DNA of 64,000 nucleotides from Paractinoplanes maris (GTDB lineage Bacteria; Actinomycetota; Actinomycetes; Mycobacteriales; Micromonosporaceae). The position numbers and the translations under genes are program-made. Where the stretch lies: positions 496,001 to 560,000 of the forward strand of contig NZ_JALPVL010000004.1 of assembly GCF_023544465.1 (NCBI RefSeq). The letters run 5' to 3'. The notes beneath the pieces are model-generated. The model worked only from the letters and a program-made list of their open reading frames with translations. It made no database searches and was not told the DNA's origin. This document shows positions 1 to 7,569 of the stretch, piece after piece (within the stretch, counting starts at the first letter, position 1; the number at the start of each line of letters is the position of its first letter).

Positions 1-252
1 CGCCACTTCACCGGTGAGGTCGATGCCTACGTCGGCGAGCTGGTCGTGGGGGCCACCCACGAGCGCCTCGGCCTCGGCAGCCTCCTCATGCGGGCGGCCG
101 AGCAGTGGGCCCGCGCGCGCGGCCTGCGTCGTCTCACGCTCGAAACCGGCGCCGGCAACGAGAACGCCCGGGCTTTCTACGCCGGCCGCGGCTTTCGCGA
201 GGAGGACGTACGGCTCACGAAGGATCTCGGGGCGGCACCCCGATCGCCATGA
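1..252 (+). CDS. GNAT family N-acetyltransferase, C-terminal part (5' cut by window edge)
   Basis: The reading frame is open from base 1 and ends at a TGA at 250-252, giving the last 83 residues. It has the back half of a GNAT fold: the acetyl-CoA binding segment around ERLGLGSLLMR (the R/Q-x-x-G-x-G/A loop), then a beta strand RLTLETG and the usual late GNAT signature NENARAFYAGRGF. The family moves an acetyl group from acetyl-CoA to an amine; the substrate cannot be told. The start lies outside the window. Its last 38 bases overlap the 3' end of the convergent phosphatase gene. Confidence 0.85.
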   Translation, partial: RHFTGEVDAYVGELVVGATHERLGLGSLLMRAAEQWARARGLRRLTLETGAGNENARAFYAGRGFREEDVRLTKDLGAAPRSP

Positions 253-1504
253 TGGCGGTGTCGTCGTCGAGGCCGTCGCCGAAGGTGTCGACCAGGCTGA
301 CGAAGGCTTCGACGATCGCGGCGGCGGAGGACGGGGCCCGGTCCGCGGCGTAGGCGGTGACGGCCTCGACGCCGTAGCGGTGGTCGCTGTTCTTGCTCTC
401 CGCCGCCCGGGCCTCGGTGAGGCCGTCGGTGTAAAGGACAAGAGTGTCGCCGGGGCCCAGGGTGAGCTCGGTGTTGGTGTAGACCGAGTCGGGGAACACG
501 CCGACCAGGCGGCCTCGGGTCGGATGGCGCACGGCCGTCCCGGCGGCGCGCAGGATCAGCGGCTCAGGGTGCCCGCCGCTGGCGAGCACGGCCCGGCAGC
601 CCTCCGGGGCCGGCGTGAGGATGCCGAAGACCACGGTGCAATAGCGGGCGTCCTGGCGGTACTCCTGGAGGAGCACCTGGTTGAGGTTGCTCAGGACGGC
701 GGCCGGGTCGGGGTTGTAGACCGCCGCCGCCCGCAACGTGTATCGGGCCAGCGACGTCACCTTGGCCGCGACGATGCCCTTGCCGCTGACGTCGCCGAGG
801 AAGAACCCCCAGCGGCCGTCGCGCAGCGGGAAGAGGTCGTAGAAGTCGCCACCCACCTCGTCGACCGAGGCCATCCGGTAGTGCGCCGCGGTCGCCAGGC
901 CGGGCGGCGTCGGCAGCACCGACGGAAGCAGGCTGAGTTGCAGGTCGGCGACCAGGTGGCGGAGCCGGTCGCTCTCCCGTTCGGCGGCCTGCCGGGCGTG
1001 CAGGAGCTCCTGCTCGTAGGCGCGGCGCTCCCGGCCGTCGAAGATGATCGTGCGGATCGACTCGGGCTGCCCGTCGCGGCCGCTCTTGACTATCGAGCTG
1101 ACCAGGACGGGGAAGCGGTCACCGTCCTTGGTCCGCAGGTCCAGGGCGATGCCGCTGAGTTCCCCCTGCATGGCCAGCAACGGGGCGAAATGGGTCTCGT
1201 AGTAGATCCGCGCGCCCATCGTGAGCAGCTCGCCGAACCGCTTGCCGACCAACTCCTCCCGGGTGAACCCGAGCCAGCCGAGCAGGGTGGCGTTGACCCT
1301 GGCGATGGTGCCGTCGGACGACGAGGACAGATTGCCGCAGGGCGCGTGCTCGTACAGGTCGTCGGGGGTGTCGTCGAGCAATGCGGAGAGACCTTGCGTC
1401 GTCGGGACGGGCGATGATGACCCGGCTTCAGCAGAATATCGCGACGCGAAACGGTGCCGGAAGCGGGCGCTCGGCACGAAACCGACGGCACCAACCTGCG
1501 ACAC
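215..1504 (-). CDS. PAS domain-containing SpoIIE-type (PP2C) serine phosphatase
   Basis: A 429-residue soluble protein. Residues about 40-160 form a PAS sensor (GNLSSSSDGTIARVN, then GFTREELVGK), followed by a short linker helix and an RsbU/SpoIIE PP2C domain from about 190 to 425. The metal-binding motifs are intact: GGDFYDLF, GDVSGKG, SGGHPEPLIL, LYTDGLTEA and DDDTAIMAI. Such proteins dephosphorylate anti-anti-sigma factors and so release SigB/SigF-type sigma factors, in response to whatever the PAS domain senses. A sigma factor of that type is divergently encoded next door. The start used is a GTG with a weak ribosome site; an internal start close to the PAS domain is possible. Confidence 0.88.
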   Translation of the reverse strand: MSQVGAVGFVPSARFRHRFASRYSAEAGSSSPVPTTQGLSALLDDTPDDLYEHAPCGNLSSSSDGTIARVNATLLGWLGFTREELVGKRFGELLTMGARIYYETHFAPLLAMQGELSGIALDLRTKDGDRFPVLVSSIVKSGRDGQPESIRTIIFDGRERRAYEQELLHARQAAERESDRLRHLVADLQLSLLPSVLPTPPGLATAAHYRMASVDEVGGDFYDLFPLRDGRWGFFLGDVSGKGIVAAKVTSLARYTLRAAAVYNPDPAAVLSNLNQVLLQEYRQDARYCTVVFGILTPAPEGCRAVLASGGHPEPLILRAAGTAVRHPTRGRLVGVFPDSVYTNTELTLGPGDTLVLYTDGLTEARAAESKNSDHRYGVEAVTAYAADRAPSSAAAIVEAFVSLVDTFGDGLDDDTAIMAIGVPPRDPS

Positions 1505-1587
1505 CTCATACTTTCGGCTGGCAATTGCTCCGCCGAAGGGATACGTTGGCTCCGGCGGCGGGGATGTTTGTGTTCCAGGGAGAACCT

Positions 1588-2385
1588 GTGAAAGTTTCTG
1601 CTGTCTCCGTGCGCCGTTCGAAGGTCGACGTGGACCGTGACCGCGCCGGCGAGCTGATCATGGATTTCGCCGCGATGGCGGCCGGCCCGGCTCGGGACGC
1701 GCTCCGGGGCCAGGTCATCGAGGCCTGGGTGCCGCTGGCCCAGCACCTGTCGCGCCGATACACCGGCCGCGGCGAGCCCACCGACGACCTGGTGCAGGTC
1801 GCGCTGGTCGGTCTGATCAAGGCAGTCGACCGCTACGACGCCGGCCACGGTGTCGACTTCGCCGGCTTCGCCGTTCCTACCATTTTGGGTGAGCTCAAGC
1901 GTCACTTCCGCGACCGCGCGTGGGCTATCCGGGTCCCGCGCCGGCTGCAGGAGCTGCGGATGGCCATCACCTCGGCCAACCAGACGCTCAGCCACACGCT
2001 CGGCCGGGCGCCGACCGTGGCCGACATCGCCGCCCACCTGCGGGTCACCGAGGAAGAGGTCCTGGAGGGGCTGGAGGGCGCCCGGGCCTACAGCACCACG
2101 AGCCTGTCGACCCCGGTCGGGGACGAGGGCGGGCAGGAGCTGGGGCACACCCTCGGTGCCGAGGAGCACGGCTACGAGCTGGCCGAGCTGCGCATCGCCC
2201 TCGGCCCGGCGCTGGCCGCCCTGGACGATCGCGAGCAGCGCATGCTGTCGCTCCGGTTCTATGGCAACCGCACCCAGGCCGAGATCGCCGAGCAGCTGGG
2301 CATCTCGCAGATGCATGTCTCCCGCCTGCTGGCCCGGGCCCTCACCAAGCTGCGGGGAATGATCGACGACGACGGCCGCCGCTGA
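1588..2385 (+). CDS. SigB/SigF/SigG-family RNA polymerase sigma factor
   Basis: This 265-residue protein has the stress/sporulation sigma-70 layout. Region 2 reads DDLVQVALVGLIKAVDRYD and the following helix PTILGELKRHFRDRAW. Region 3 contains GRAPTVADIAAHL. Region 4 holds the helix-turn-helix TQAEIAEQLGISQMHVSRLL. GTG at 1588 is chosen because AGGGAGAA lies just upstream and the length fits the family; a longer frame from 1381 would add a low-complexity leader. It is convergent with, and directly abuts, the PAS-SpoIIE gene at 2386. Regulation by partner switching is expected for the family, but no RsbW or RsbV gene lies in the window. Confidence 0.9.
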   Translation: MKVSAVSVRRSKVDVDRDRAGELIMDFAAMAAGPARDALRGQVIEAWVPLAQHLSRRYTGRGEPTDDLVQVALVGLIKAVDRYDAGHGVDFAGFAVPTILGELKRHFRDRAWAIRVPRRLQELRMAITSANQTLSHTLGRAPTVADIAAHLRVTEEEVLEGLEGARAYSTTSLSTPVGDEGGQELGHTLGAEEHGYELAELRIALGPALAALDDREQRMLSLRFYGNRTQAEIAEQLGISQMHVSRLLARALTKLRGMIDDDGRR

Positions 2386-3879
2386 TCATCCCGGTCGCCG
2401 GCGGACGACGGCCAGCACGACGTCGTCCTCGGAATCGGTGATCAGCGTGTCCGAGAGGTGCTCGCAGAGTTCCTCGGCGCTCAGGTGCGACTGGCCGGCC
2501 AACGCTCGCAACAGGGTCGCGAAACCCTCGTCGAGCGGCCGGTCGCGGCGCTCGAGCAGGCCGTCGGTGTAGAAGACGACTGTCGCGCCGACGGCCAGGT
2601 GGAGCTCGTGACTGGTGCGGGTGGTGACGATGCGGGTGCCCAGCAGGGGTTCGGCGCTCGCCTGCAGCAGCTCGGCGGTGCCGTCGGGGTGGAGCAGCGC
2701 GGGCGGCGGATGCCCGGCGTTCGACCAGCGCATGTCGTGGGTCTCGAGGTCGATGTGGGCCAGCACCACGGTGGCCAGCTCGTCGACGACCAGGCCGGTC
2801 ATCGCGTCGTTGAGCGCGGACAGCACCTGCTCGGGCGGCACTGGTAGCGCGTACGAGATGCCGCGCAGCAGGTTGCGGATCTGGCTCATCGCGGCCGCGG
2901 CGTCCCGGTCGTGGCCGGTGACGTCGCCGACCGCCACGGCCAGGCGGCCGTCGGGCAGCTGGAAGGCGTCATACCAGTCGCCGCCGACCCACGCCCCCTC
3001 GGCGGCCGGGTGATAGCGCACCGCCACCTGCACGTGGTCGGGCTGCGCGGGGTGGCTGAGCAGGCTGCGCTGCAACGCCTCGGCCAGCTGACGCTCGGTG
3101 GCGGCGGCCCGGCGCCCGGCGACCCGGTTGAGGCCCAGCGTCAGCGCCGCCGCGACCAGGCGCAGGAAGCCGCGGTAGTCCTCGTCGTCGGGCCGGTGCG
3201 GGCTGAGCCCGGTGACCAGCTCCAGGCCCTCGGGAAGCGCGACGCGCACCCGGCCGCCGGTGTCGCGGGCGGAGGCGCGGCGGAGCTCGGCGCCGGGCAG
3301 GTCGGCCGCGTCGCCGTGCAGCACGGGCAGCGCCCGCTCGACGAACTCCTCCACCGTGCCGACGTCGGCGACCTGGTCGGTGAGCCGGCGCAGCAGGTCG
3401 AGCCGGCGCCGGCCCACCACCAGACCGGTGGTCTCCGTGGCGATGTCGAGGACGCCCTCGATCGTGCCGCCGGGCTCGCTGACCGCCGAGTACGAGAACG
3501 TGAAATACGTTTCCTCGAGGTAGCCGTGCCGGTTCATCAGCAGCTTCATGTCCTCGACCCAGGTGGCGCCCCGGCCGGACCGCACCGCCTCGAGCATCGG
3601 CCCGATCTCGTCCCAGATCTCGTCGAACACCTCGCGGGCCGGCCGGCCGAGCGCGGCCGGATGCTTGTTGCCGATCATCGGCACGTAGGCGGAGTTGTAG
3701 AGGAGCGAGAACTCCGGGCCCCACAGAAGGGTGGCCGCGGTGCGGGTGTTGAGCAGGACGTCGACCGCCCCGAGCAGGGTCGGGCTCCAGCCGGCCACCG
3801 GGCCCAGCGGACCGGCTGCCCAGTCGACGTCGAGGTAGGCGTCGCGCAGCGGCCCGGCGGCGTCGAAAGGGCTGATCAC
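2386..3879 (-). CDS. PAS-like sensor and SpoIIE-type (PP2C) phosphatase
   Basis: A 497-residue soluble phosphatase. Residues about 25-150 look like a PAS fold (VAGWSPTLLGAVDVLLNT, LLWGPEFSLLYN, a family arrangement often seen in actinobacterial RsbU-like proteins). A less clear middle region follows, then a PP2C domain from about 275 to the end. The motifs GGDWYDAF, GDVTGHD, SNAGHPPPALL, FYTDGLLER and DDVVLAVVRR are present, so the metal centre looks complete. Its stop codon abuts that of the convergent sigma factor with no spacer (TGATCA). It probably acts in the same partner-switching network as the phosphatase at 215-1504, with a different input. Confidence 0.87.
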   Translation of the reverse strand: MISPFDAAGPLRDAYLDVDWAAGPLGPVAGWSPTLLGAVDVLLNTRTAATLLWGPEFSLLYNSAYVPMIGNKHPAALGRPAREVFDEIWDEIGPMLEAVRSGRGATWVEDMKLLMNRHGYLEETYFTFSYSAVSEPGGTIEGVLDIATETTGLVVGRRRLDLLRRLTDQVADVGTVEEFVERALPVLHGDAADLPGAELRRASARDTGGRVRVALPEGLELVTGLSPHRPDDEDYRGFLRLVAAALTLGLNRVAGRRAAATERQLAEALQRSLLSHPAQPDHVQVAVRYHPAAEGAWVGGDWYDAFQLPDGRLAVAVGDVTGHDRDAAAAMSQIRNLLRGISYALPVPPEQVLSALNDAMTGLVVDELATVVLAHIDLETHDMRWSNAGHPPPALLHPDGTAELLQASAEPLLGTRIVTTRTSHELHLAVGATVVFYTDGLLERRDRPLDEGFATLLRALAGQSHLSAEELCEHLSDTLITDSEDDVVLAVVRRRPG

Positions 3880-3951
3880 CCCCCGACCCTAATCGGTGGC
3901 AGCGGACGCACCCGACGGTCCTCGCCACCCACCCGCCGATCATCCACTTGT

Positions 3952-3969
3952 TATAGTAGAATGCAAACA
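3952..3969 (+). promoter_or_regulatory. Putative leaderless promoter of the GntR regulator
   Basis: An AT-rich island just before the GntR start contains two overlapping -10-like hexamers, TATAGT (3952-3957) and TAGAAT (3957-3962). The second lies 6 nt before the ATG at 3969, the spacing typical of leaderless actinobacterial transcripts, and there is no Shine-Dalgarno sequence. A matching -35 box is not obvious. Confidence 0.45.
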
Positions 3970-4322
3970 TGTTGTTCCGGGTGGACGTGGCGGCGGCCGA
4001 GCCGCTGGCCGATCAGATCGCCGCACAGGTGCGCGGCGGCATCCTGCGCGGGGAGCTCGATCCCGGCGACCGTCTGCCCTCGGCCCGCGAGCTCGCCGAC
4101 GTGCTCGACGTCAACCTGCACACCGTGCTGCGGGCCTATGCCAAGTTGCGCGACGAGGAGCTGATCGAGCTGCGGCGCGGCCGCGGCGCGGTGATCCGGG
4201 GCGATGCCGACGCGGCCCGGTTGCGGCTCGTCGAGCTGGCCCGGCAGTTCGTCGGGGAGGCCCGCCGGCAGGGCCTGGCCGATGCCGAGATGCTCGCGAT
4301 AGTGAAGGAGGCACAGCCATGA
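3969..4322 (+). CDS. Short GntR-family (YtrA-type) transcriptional regulator
   Basis: A 117-residue regulator with the GntR winged helix: PLADQIAAQVRGGILRGEL, the recognition segment SARELADVLDVNLHTVLRAY, then a wing ELRRGRGAVI. The C-terminal part is only about 40 residues of helix, which is the YtrA subtype that usually represses its own operon of membrane or transport genes. Its last codons overlap the next gene by ATGA, so the two are translationally coupled. The binding site is likely the AT-rich segment before the start. Confidence 0.88.
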   Translation: MLFRVDVAAAEPLADQIAAQVRGGILRGELDPGDRLPSARELADVLDVNLHTVLRAYAKLRDEELIELRRGRGAVIRGDADAARLRLVELARQFVGEARRQGLADAEMLAIVKEAQP

Positions 4323-5245
4323 ACCGACCGAGGACAGTGGTGGCGATCGCCCTCATCTGGCTGCCCGTGGTGGCCACCGCGGCGTCGTGGGCCGCCTGGT
4401 CCGACCGGCTGCCCGCGCGGATGGCGACGCACTGGAGCGGCACCGGCCCGGCCGACGGCTTCAGCTCGACCGGCGCTTTCGGGACGGCGATGCTGATCGT
4501 CGGCGTCGTCGCCGGGGTGGCCGGCATCCTGGCCGCAGTGCGGGCCGGCGGCACCGTGGGCCTGCGTTATCTGCTGGGTCTGGCCGCGGCGATGGCCGGC
4601 AGCGCGACCGGGCTCTGGGCAGCCACCGCGACCGCGACGCTCGACAATCCGGCCGACCCGCGGCTCGGCTGGCGCCTCGTGTTTTTCGTGGCCGGCCTCG
4701 CCTGGGGTGCCATCGTCGTCCTGGTGGCGGGCTCGTCGCCGGTGACCACGCCGCCACCGCCACCGGCGGTCACCCCGCTCGACCTGGGGCCGACCGAGCG
4801 GGCCGCCTACCACACCACGCTGCGCTCCCCACTGATCATCACCGCCACCGCGGCGGCCGCCGTGGTGATCGCGGTCGTCGCGGCCACCGGTCAGAGCGCG
4901 CTGTGGGCCCTGCTGGTCGTGCCCGTGCTGGCGAGCGTGCTGTTCGGCCAGGTGCGGGTCACCGCCGACCGGCGCGGTCTGCGACTGACCGCCGGACTGG
5001 TCGGCCTGAAGTTCCGGACGATCCCGCTGTCCGGCATCGCCGGCGCCGAGGTGGCCGAGATCGAGCCCTTGGAGTGGGGCGGCTGGGGATATCGGGTGAC
5101 CCCCGGCCGGGCCGCCCTGGTGCTGCGCCGCGGGCCCGGCCTGGTGCTCCACCTGACCGACGGTCGCCGCTTCGCCGTCACCCTGGACGACCCCGGCACC
5201 CCGGCCGCCCTGCTCACCGCCCTGCGGGCCCGCGCCCGAGGCTGA
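4319..5245 (+). CDS. DUF1648-type multi-pass membrane protein
   Basis: A 308-residue integral membrane protein starting at the ATG that overlaps the GntR stop. The N-terminal segment (TVVAIALIWLPVV, then WSDRLPARMATHWSGTGPADGFSS) is the DUF1648 signature found in SdpI-like and GntR-linked membrane proteins. Hydrophobic helices follow at roughly 60-80, 90-110, 125-145 and 180-215. The C-terminal third is a soluble beta-rich domain with repeated arginines (VLRRGPGLVLHLTDGRRF). Its role is unknown. The pairing with a YtrA-type repressor suggests a regulated envelope function, possibly resistance or stress. Confidence 0.8.
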   Translation: MNRPRTVVAIALIWLPVVATAASWAAWSDRLPARMATHWSGTGPADGFSSTGAFGTAMLIVGVVAGVAGILAAVRAGGTVGLRYLLGLAAAMAGSATGLWAATATATLDNPADPRLGWRLVFFVAGLAWGAIVVLVAGSSPVTTPPPPPAVTPLDLGPTERAAYHTTLRSPLIITATAAAAVVIAVVAATGQSALWALLVVPVLASVLFGQVRVTADRRGLRLTAGLVGLKFRTIPLSGIAGAEVAEIEPLEWGGWGYRVTPGRAALVLRRGPGLVLHLTDGRRFAVTLDDPGTPAALLTALRARARG

Positions 5246-5252
5246 GCCGGGC

Positions 5253-5630
5253 TCAGTGGCGGTGGCGCAACATCGGGACCAGCATGGCCGGAAACATCAG
5301 CAGGTGGCCGACGGTCATCAGGGCGCCGCCGTCGATCAGGTCCATCCAGTACGGGATGAGCAGCACGACGAAGGGCGCGGACATCCACCCGCACATCTCA
5401 CCGATGTGGAGCCACGGGTGTCGGCGGATCCGCATCCACAGGGCCATGCCGATCGACATGTTCGTGGCCATCACCATGGCGTGCGCGTCGGGATGGGCGT
5501 GCAGGCCGGGTAACGCCATCGACCACAGGGGAGCGAGGGCGAACATGCCGGCGAACATGGCCACCACCATCTCGAGATAGTGGCCGGCGAAGCGCAGTCG
5601 GGAACGGGTGTGGGCTGTCGTGGTCGTCAT
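5253..5630 (-). CDS. Small integral membrane protein rich in Met and His
   Basis: A 125-residue protein with about four hydrophobic helices (YLEMVVAMFAGMFALAPLW, AMVMATNMSIGMALWM, MSAPFVVLLIPYWM, LMTVGHLLMFPAMLVPM). Methionine and histidine are frequent both in the helices and in the HAHPDAHAM loop, and the C-terminus is LRHRH. I recognise the type as a conserved actinobacterial membrane protein of unknown function. The Met/His content would fit a metal link, but that is only a suggestion. It is convergent with the DUF1648 gene, with 7 bases between them. Confidence 0.7.
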   Translation of the reverse strand: MTTTTAHTRSRLRFAGHYLEMVVAMFAGMFALAPLWSMALPGLHAHPDAHAMVMATNMSIGMALWMRIRRHPWLHIGEMCGWMSAPFVVLLIPYWMDLIDGGALMTVGHLLMFPAMLVPMLRHRH

Positions 5631-5688
5631 GTGCTGATCGTCGCGGCGGCCGGGTCACGGGCGCAGGTGCCGGAGGTCATGCCCGGGG

Positions 5689-6339
5689 TCACTCGCGCAG
5701 CAGGCCCAGCTCGCGGGCCCGCAGCGCGGCCTGGGTGCGGTCGCGGACGCCCAGCTTGCCGAGGATCGTGGTGACGTGGTTCTTGACCGTGCCCTCGGCC
5801 AGGAAGAGCGCGCCGGCGATCTCCCGGTTGCTGCGGCCCCGGGCCACCAGCCGCAGCACCGCCCGCTCGCGCTCGGACAGGGGCACCTCCGGCTCGCGGA
5901 CGGGGAGGTCGGGCAGCTGGGCGATGCGGGCCACCACCTTGGCCGCCACCGAGGGCTGCAGCACCGACTCGCCGCGGGCGGCGGCCCGCACGGCTTCGAC
6001 CAGCCGCTCCGACGACACGTCCTTGAGCAGGTAGCCGACCGCGCCCGCCCGCAGCGCGGCGAACACGTCGGCGTCGTCGTCGAAGGTGGTCAGCGCGATG
6101 ACCCGGACGGCCGGGTGCTCGTCGCGCAGCCGCCGGGTGGCGGCCACGCCGTCGAGCACGGGCATGCGCAGGTCCATGAGCACGACGTCGGGGGCCAGCT
6201 CGGCGGCCCGGCGCACCGCCTCGTCGCCGTTGCCCGCCTCGCCGGCGACCTCCAGATCGGCGTACGCGGACAGCAGCACCCCCAAGGCCTCGCGGAACAG
6301 GGCCTGGTCGTCGACGATCAGCACCCGGACGGGGCTCAT
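5689..6339 (-). CDS. NarL/FixJ-family response regulator
   Basis: A 216-residue two-component response regulator. The receiver domain (1-120) has the acidic pair DD near residue 10, the phospho-acceptor Asp in VVLMDLRMPVLDG and the conserved Lys in GYLLKDVS. The LuxR-type helix-turn-helix follows at about 150-210 (LSERERAVLRLVARGRSNRE, then GTVKNHVTTILGKL). Its start overlaps the stop of the upstream kinase by ATGA, so the pair is co-translated. The kinase at 6336-7397 is its evident partner; the target genes are not apparent. Confidence 0.93.
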   Translation of the reverse strand: MSPVRVLIVDDQALFREALGVLLSAYADLEVAGEAGNGDEAVRRAAELAPDVVLMDLRMPVLDGVAATRRLRDEHPAVRVIALTTFDDDADVFAALRAGAVGYLLKDVSSERLVEAVRAAARGESVLQPSVAAKVVARIAQLPDLPVREPEVPLSERERAVLRLVARGRSNREIAGALFLAEGTVKNHVTTILGKLGVRDRTQAALRARELGLLRE

Positions 6340-7397
6340 CCCGGCAACTCCATCCGCAGCGTCGCGCCGCCGGGAGCCGAGTCGAGTGTCAGCCGGCCGC
6401 CCAGCTGGGTCGCCCGCTCGCGCAGCCCGAGCAGACCGAACCCGCCGTCCGCGGAACCGGTCAGGCCGGCGCCGTCATCGCGCACCTCCAGGCGTACGCC
6501 GGGCCGGGAGTAGTCGAGGACGAGTTCGGCCTTCGTCGCGTGCGCGTGCTTGCGCACGTTGGTCAGGCCCTCCTGCGCGGCGCGGAACAACGACTCCTCG
6601 GCCTCGGCGGGCAGCGGCCGGCGCTCGCCGCGGACCTCCAGCCCGGTCGGCACCCCGGCCGTCTCGGTGAGGGCCCGCAGCGCTTCGGGCAACGGCACCG
6701 GGGGCCGCGGCTCGCGCAGAGCGCCGACCGACCGCCGTACCTCCTGCAGGGCTTCCTCGGCCTGATGCTGAGCCTTGCTCAGCATCTCGTCGGCGCGGTC
6801 GGGCCGGGCCGCCAGGACGGCCCGGGCCGCCTTGATCTGCATCTGCACCACGGTCAGCGCGTGCCCGAGGCCGTCGTGGATGTCACGCGCGACCCGGTTG
6901 CGCTCCTCGAGGACGGCGAGCGCCTCCACCCGGAGCTGGGCTCGCGCCAGAGCGGTGCGGGCGTCGCGCTCGCGCATCAGCAGCTTGGTGACGACCGCCG
7001 CGAACGCCCCCACCGCCAGCAGGCTGAGCCCCTCGCGGATGCCCTCGGCCGGCGCCATGCCGGTGTGGAGGAACGGCAGCAGCACCACGACGACCACCAC
7101 CGCCGTGAGGGGCAGCAACAGCGTGGTCTGGATGACCAGCACCACCAGCATGAGCGTCGCGCCGACCGAGGCGGCCGAGATCACGAAGACCGCGAACCCC
7201 AGCAGGAACAGGACGGCGATGTACGCGTACGGGAAACGCCGTCGACCCCGGCCCTCGACCCGGGCGAAACCGAGCGTGGCGGCCACCGTGAACAGAAGAC
7301 CGGGCAGCAGGGCGAGCCCGTCACGGTGGCCGCCGGCCACGTCGACCAGCAGCGTCAGGAACGCCGCGACAGTCAGCGCGGCCATCGCCGGTTTCAC
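6336..7397 (-). CDS. NarL-type sensor histidine kinase (HisKA_3)
   Basis: A 353-residue membrane kinase. Five or six hydrophobic segments occupy residues 1-150. A dimerisation/phosphoacceptor domain follows with His in VARDIHDGLGHAL (about residue 172), then a HATPase domain with QEGLTNVRKHAHA and RDDGAG. The C-terminal GFGLLGLRERATQLGG is the usual G2 region of this subfamily. GTG at 7397 is preferred over the longer frame because it starts the first membrane helix directly. It phosphorylates the response regulator encoded downstream. The helices lack a large extracellular loop, so the signal may be sensed within the membrane. Confidence 0.9.
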   Translation of the reverse strand: MKPAMAALTVAAFLTLLVDVAGGHRDGLALLPGLLFTVAATLGFARVEGRGRRRFPYAYIAVLFLLGFAVFVISAASVGATLMLVVLVIQTTLLLPLTAVVVVVVLLPFLHTGMAPAEGIREGLSLLAVGAFAAVVTKLLMRERDARTALARAQLRVEALAVLEERNRVARDIHDGLGHALTVVQMQIKAARAVLAARPDRADEMLSKAQHQAEEALQEVRRSVGALREPRPPVPLPEALRALTETAGVPTGLEVRGERRPLPAEAEESLFRAAQEGLTNVRKHAHATKAELVLDYSRPGVRLEVRDDGAGLTGSADGGFGLLGLRERATQLGGRLTLDSAPGGATLRMELPG

Positions 7398-7569
7398 GCC
7401 CCCACTGTCCCGGCAACCCCACCTGTGGGTCAAAGTCCGGCGCGCGGGCGGCCGGCGCACCGATCATCCGTTCGTCCGTCGCGCGGGTGACGGGGGCCGG
7501 TTTACCCTGTGGCCCGGGCCGCGCCGCGATCTTTCTCATCCGCGGCGGTGATGAGCCGATGGGATCGAT

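Noticed and set aside
1515..1560. A SigB-type promoter (GTTT/GGGTAT-like) before the sigma factor gene
   Set aside because: GGGATAC occurs near 1539, but no matching -35 GTTT at the right distance was found.
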